The position numbers and the translations under genes are program-made. The notes under the pieces are model-generated. The model did no database searches, was not told where the DNA came from, and saw only the letters and a program-made list of their open reading frames with translations. A stretch of DNA of 64,000 nt from Mesostigma viride (taxonomy: Eukaryota; Streptophyta; Mesostigmatophyceae; Mesostigmatales; Mesostigmataceae): positions 9,765,468 through 9,829,467 of the forward strand of contig RPFO01000041.1 of NCBI GenBank assembly GCA_009746045.1, read 5' to 3'. Position 1 is the stretch's first letter; each line of letters opens with the position of its first letter. Below are positions 60,929 through 64,000 of the stretch, one piece after another.

Positions 60929-62057
60929 TTACTCCAGACGAGGCCGCCTCCTGGCTTGCACTCGCCTGCCCCTCCTCACGGTCTGGACGCTGCTCAACAC
61001 CCTCAGCAACCGATGTGGCTGCTGCTGCCTCTGCGACAATCTGGAGGTCTGGGTTAAACTCTCCCAGTACGCAGGTCACAGGTCGCCCGTCTTCCTTGCG
61101 TTCGACTGGATGTTGTGTCTCGCCTGGGTTGCGATGCCAAGCAAGATCGCGTACCCACCGCTTACCGCCGCCGACAAGCTCGTTCTGCTCGCCTCGGCCG
61201 TAACGATCGTACTCGTGAGTTACCTCACGAGGGATATGCAGATCAGCTCTCTGCCTCTCCTCGTAGGTCTCGGTAGTGCCGTCGCCCTCGTTTATCTGCT
61301 GGGCTGAGCGCTTGACGGAGTTCTCTGGCTTGTCAGTCCACTCAAAATGGACGTCTTCAGGCGTCTTCTCGACCCCCGTGACAATCTCCACCTCCGGACC
61401 CCGCGCAGTGGTGGTTTCCGGCCTCGGTGTATCAAGCCTTGAGTAGACCCCGAAAGGCTGCGTGGTAATATAGAACCTGTCCGCGTACCCTCTCGACTCT
61501 TGCAAAAGGACAGCAACAAGATTCTCAATGGTTTGGGCAAATACCTCTGCCGTGCTCCAAGGATTCACCGTCTCCCGAGCTCTGGCGTTCCGGATGATGT
61601 CGGCGTCTGGTACCCCCTCTCCTAGCACTGCTGTAGCCACCCAGTGGTTAAACAGTCGGGTGCTGCCGAGCGCTGTTGCCACAATCTGGCTAAGCGCCTC
61701 CCTGGCTAAGTCGAGACCGGCTAGCGTGATATGGGCGCCCTGATAAGCGACCTCCACACGATTAGCAGTTTCAGCTAGCGCGTCACGAATGCGCACCAAC
61801 TCTTCCACCGCCACTCGCCCCGTCTCACCTGGAGAAATCACGACGCGAGCCCGTTGTATAATCGGGTCCGCCGCCGCTGGCCTGCTGCCTCCCCCACTCA
61901 CCGCCACCCACCCCTCTTCTGCCAAGTGCCTCGCTACGTAGGCCGCTTGCACGAATGTTGGAGCGTTTTCTTGGTTACGGTAGGGGAAAAACGCTTGCGC
62001 GTCTCTCTGCTCGTTCGCCTCACCAGCACCGTGGCTGCTTGACGATGAACCAGACAT
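60921..62057 (-). CDS. Extra 5' ORF of the copia element, 378 aa
   Basis: It starts MSGSSSSSHGAGEANEQRDA, 24 bp inside the 5' LTR boundary. A helical middle (ARVVISPGETGRVAVEELVR, LDLAREALSQIVATALGST) is followed by a charged C-terminal half. I do not recognise it. It ends with GGA-GTA-AGT-GCG-TGA, so the stop overlaps a consensus donor GTAAGT; splicing could join it to gag. Standard copia elements have no ORF before gag, so this is an accessory protein or an extended gag N-terminus. Confidence 0.5.
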   Translation of the reverse strand: MSGSSSSSHGAGEANEQRDAQAFFPYRNQENAPTFVQAAYVARHLAEEGWVAVSGGGSRPAAADPIIQRARVVISPGETGRVAVEELVRIRDALAETANRVEVAYQGAHITLAGLDLAREALSQIVATALGSTRLFNHWVATAVLGEGVPDADIIRNARARETVNPWSTAEVFAQTIENLVAVLLQESRGYADRFYITTQPFGVYSRLDTPRPETTTARGPEVEIVTGVEKTPEDVHFEWTDKPENSVKRSAQQINEGDGTTETYEERQRADLHIPREVTHEYDRYGRGEQNELVGGGKRWVRDLAWHRNPGETQHPVERKEDGRPVTCVLGEFNPDLQIVAEAAAATSVAEGVEQRPDREEGQASASQEAASSGVSA

Positions 62058-62080
62058 GAAAGCGTGGAAGCAATAGTACG

Positions 62081-62734
62081 ATTTGCGCAGCAACTCGTCA
62101 GCAGAGCTTGTGAGCTCCTGGTCCTTGCCGGCTGGAATGACCCTAGGCTGCTGGCTAGCAACCTTTATCCTCACACCAGGCCTACGACCCTCGATAGGCT
62201 CGCCACTCGTCGTGACGACCAAGGTTCGTGTGTGAAGACGCTCGCTGCCTCGTTGAGCCTCGAGCTATATGCAACCTCGTTCCATCCTTGTTCCTCGGTC
62301 ATGAGCAACGCTGGGCAATGCTACATTGCCAGAGCCTCGTATCGCTGCCCTGCATCCTTGTTGCAGGCAGCATACAGGAATCTCTGGCTATCCTGTGTCT
62401 AGGACAGCACAGGACCTGCCACAGTCCTGCAAGGACTTACATCCTTGCAGACCTGCTGGCTGGTTACTGGCTTCTACTAGCCACAGTACCGTTGAGCCCT
62501 CAGTACACTGTGTCCCAGTCACGTGAGAGTACAGGCTAAGCCTGTGCAGGCACGGCCTGCCACGTGTCCTGTCCACTATGCCCTGAGTGTGCCCCGCCCT
62601 CGCCCACCGGTCGGCAGTACTTCGGGACTTGATAACTTTCTAGTCCCTTGTCTGTTCTAGGCGGTTGACACGGCGTTGGAAAGGTCTCCTCAACCTGCAT
62701 CCATCTAGCACATTGGTGCCCCAATATGCTAACT
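62081..62734 (-). repeat. 5' LTR of the copia element
   Basis: 654 bp, matching 52572-53225. No Met-tRNA-type primer-binding site (TGG..) is visible just inside it. Confidence 0.9.
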
Positions 62735-63480
62735 GTATGCTGTCCTGGTTCCGGATGGCGTAGTCGACCACGCCGTTCGTGATCGCCCAGCGGAAGAAGT
62801 TCATCTGGCCGGGCGTCGTCTCGATCTTCTTGTCGCCGTTCTCGAGCACGGTCTTCTTCCGACGCGCGAACGGGTCGAACATGCGCTTCGAGTAGAAGTC
62901 GAGGTGCTCCCGGTACGACATGTACAGGTTCAGGGGCGCGGTCTCCTCGGACAGCTCGTACTCGACGGCCTTGTTGCGCGCGTAGTTCGTGACCAGCCAC
63001 TCGATCACGCGAAGGGACGGGACGTCGCTGTCCCGCTGTCCGTCGCGGTGCGTGAGCTTTTCCAGGACGTCGAAGTTGCGATCGTCCCTATAAAACCGCT
63101 GGAGCGACCGCTCGAGCAGACGCATGGCGGGGGGCGGGCGTCCGGACATCGTCGCGTCCCGGGCGTCCCGGGTGTCCCGGGCGTCCCGGGCGTCCGACGA
63201 GGACATGGAGAGTGTCTCGATCGTTTCACGGGTGCGAGGGCGCGTTCGTCACGGTTCGGGGTGGGTCGGCGCGCCTTTATGCGTTCGGCGGCGCGCCGAA
63301 AACGGCATCGAAAGATTCTATGCTTGATACGAGAGAAACTCGCCCTGTCGGAATGAACGAATCCCGACCGGCGTCGCGCCCCGTCTGGACGTGGATGACG
63401 CGGATCGCGTCCCCGCGCGAGAGATGCGACGTGACGCTCGCCGTTTCCGGTCTGTGTCGCACGGGTCAACGCCGCGCCAG

Positions 63481-64000
63481 ATGATCGTCAAGACGTACAA
63501 CGTGCGCGGCCTCGTGAACGAGATCGGGTCGGCGCCGTACCTGGCGTGCGACTACGGCCCGGGCACGCACTGTCTATTGGCGTTGGTGCGAGTGCGCGGG
63601 GGCGGACCGTGTGCGCGCTCGTGCATTGGGACGGGACCGTCCAGATCGTGCGCATGCCCCCGTTCAAGACAAAGGTGTTCAAAGGCACGGTGCTCGAAGG
63701 CGTGTGCGTGCGCCAAGGGGTTCGGACCGCGTTCCGCGCGTTCGATTGTCTCGCGTCCGTGCGGCGGTGCCTGATCGGTCGGCCCTACGCGGAACGTCTA
63801 CGCGCGGCTCGCGAGGTCGCGGGGATGCATTTTCCGAAACCGTGCACGAACCTGTATAACGAGATGACCCTGCAATGCCAAGTCGTGGTGGAGAGCAATT
63901 CGGTCGCGGTGGCCGAGCATCTCAAGGGGCCGAACGTTCTCTTTATTCCGGACAATTCACGGGCAAGGCCGGACTACGCGCACGGCCAAAACATCGTGGC
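63481..64000 (+). CDS. Probable mRNA-capping-type nucleotidyltransferase (partial, one frameshift)
   Basis: The gene runs off the window. After MIVKTYNVRGLVNEIG the frame shifts at a run of five G (63598-63602); one more G gives a continuous frame. Pattern features of the guanylyltransferase fold: a LACDYG..THCLLALVR strand at the motif I position, DGTVQIVRMPP, VLEGVCV near motif III, AFRAFDCL (usual FDCL strand) and LKGPNVLFIPDN near motif IV. The expected catalytic Lys of KxDG is not visible at its place. Either the alignment is off, or this is a catalytically changed relative. An in-frame start at 63391 would add 30 basic residues. It is divergent from the conserved gene at 63206. Assignment is tentative. 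Confidence 0.45.

Larger units (their letters stand above)
52572..62734 (-). mobile_element. Ty1/copia-type LTR retrotransposon, 10.2 kb including a nested insertion
   Basis: 654-bp LTRs at 52572-53225 (3' LTR) and 62081-62734 (5' LTR) with flanking 5-bp duplication GTATG (52567-52571 and 62735-62739). Gene order on the minus strand: an extra ORF (62057-60921), gag (60928-59516), a protease/pre-integrase part (59509-59062), the nested element (59054-57315), integrase (57307-56850), then retropepsin-like, RT and RNase H (56860-54162). Two frameshifts (near 56850 and 55990) break pol. LTR ends are AG..AT on the coding strand, not TG..CA. The 3' untranslated stretch 53226-54160 holds no gene. 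The RT product is about 80% similar by eye to the copy at 1638-4130. Confidence 0.85.
52418..63206 (-). pseudogene. Conserved nucleocytovirus-type protein, split by the copia element
   Basis: The N-terminal part is 63206-62735 and the C-terminal part 52571-52418. Counting the 5-bp duplication GTATG once gives 621 nt in frame, 206 aa. Motifs are VIEWLVTNYARN, NLYMSYREHLDFYSKRMFDP and TPGQMNFFRWAITNGVVDY. From memory, a small protein with VTNYSK, YLSYKSQLKAYSKKQFDPF and GQLNFF.WA..N is found in many nucleocytoviruses and is of uncertain function. The C-terminus is basic and Cys-containing (KCKCRKQEGG, then KPRVKRFKKKFVVRFK). The first 27 residues are Asp/Arg/Ala repeats of cgtcccgggcgtcc DNA, so the true start may be the Met at 63124 or 63148. 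It is divergent from the capping-type gene. Confidence 0.7.

Noticed and set aside
60708-61307. Plus-strand membrane-like protein (about 80 hydrophobic residues)
   Set aside because: Antisense to the copia extra ORF and gag start; it has no promoter and its hydrophobicity comes from the complementary reading.

Overview
The window looks like nuclear DNA of a eukaryotic alga, probably a green alga, that carries an endogenised large DNA virus (Nucleocytoviricota-like) broken up by transposable elements. The algal assignment rests on Ty1/copia, gag-only LTR and CACTA-type elements, spliceosomal introns with GT..AG ends, AATAAA polyadenylation signals and a very GC-rich coding background. The viral assignment rests on a D6/D11-type SNF2-like helicase, a small protein with a motif I recall from many nucleocytoviruses, a probable mRNA-capping-type nucleotidyltransferase, several fibre-like virion proteins, small membrane proteins and dense, divergently packed genes with short spacers. 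No major capsid protein, DNA polymerase or packaging ATPase lies in the window, so the virus lineage stays open. || Layout. 1-4.4 kb: host-like sequence and a 5'-truncated copia pol. 4.4-13.8 kb: a GC-rich segment bounded by a 271-bp inverted repeat. It holds a divergent pair (unknown gene at 5000-5449; SET-domain gene at 6060-7588), two further genes built to the same plan (8165-9334 and 10919-11630: CCAAT cluster, TACATAA-like box, short first exon, small phase-0 intron, AATAAA) and satellite repeats. 13.98-20.58 kb: a gene split by a 5.9-kb CACTA transposon that contains an 880-bp nested perfect palindrome. 21-39.7 kb: viral gene block with two unknown proteins, a 441-aa unknown, a core-like basic protein, the helicase and three fibre-like genes. 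39.8-45.2 kb: a class II ribonucleotide reductase with two introns, one holding an antisense coiled-coil gene, and a gag-only LTR retrotransposon in exon 1. 45.3-51.1 kb: another fibre-like gene split by a 3.3-kb terminal-inverted-repeat element. 51.2-52.4 kb: three small membrane proteins. 52.4-63.2 kb: the conserved viral gene split by a 10.2-kb copia element that itself carries a nested 1.7-kb insertion. 63.5 kb to the end: the capping-type gene, running off the window. || Logic. The viral genes cover nucleotide supply (RNR), transcription (helicase, capping-type enzyme), chromatin or regulation (SET gene and its paralogue) and virion structure (fibres, membrane proteins, basic core-like protein). 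At two insertion sites, counting the target-site duplication once restores a continuous reading frame, so the transposons landed in intact genes. Five single-base frameshifts in otherwise good viral genes all sit in G/C homopolymers and all need one extra base, which points to sequencing error at least as much as to decay.
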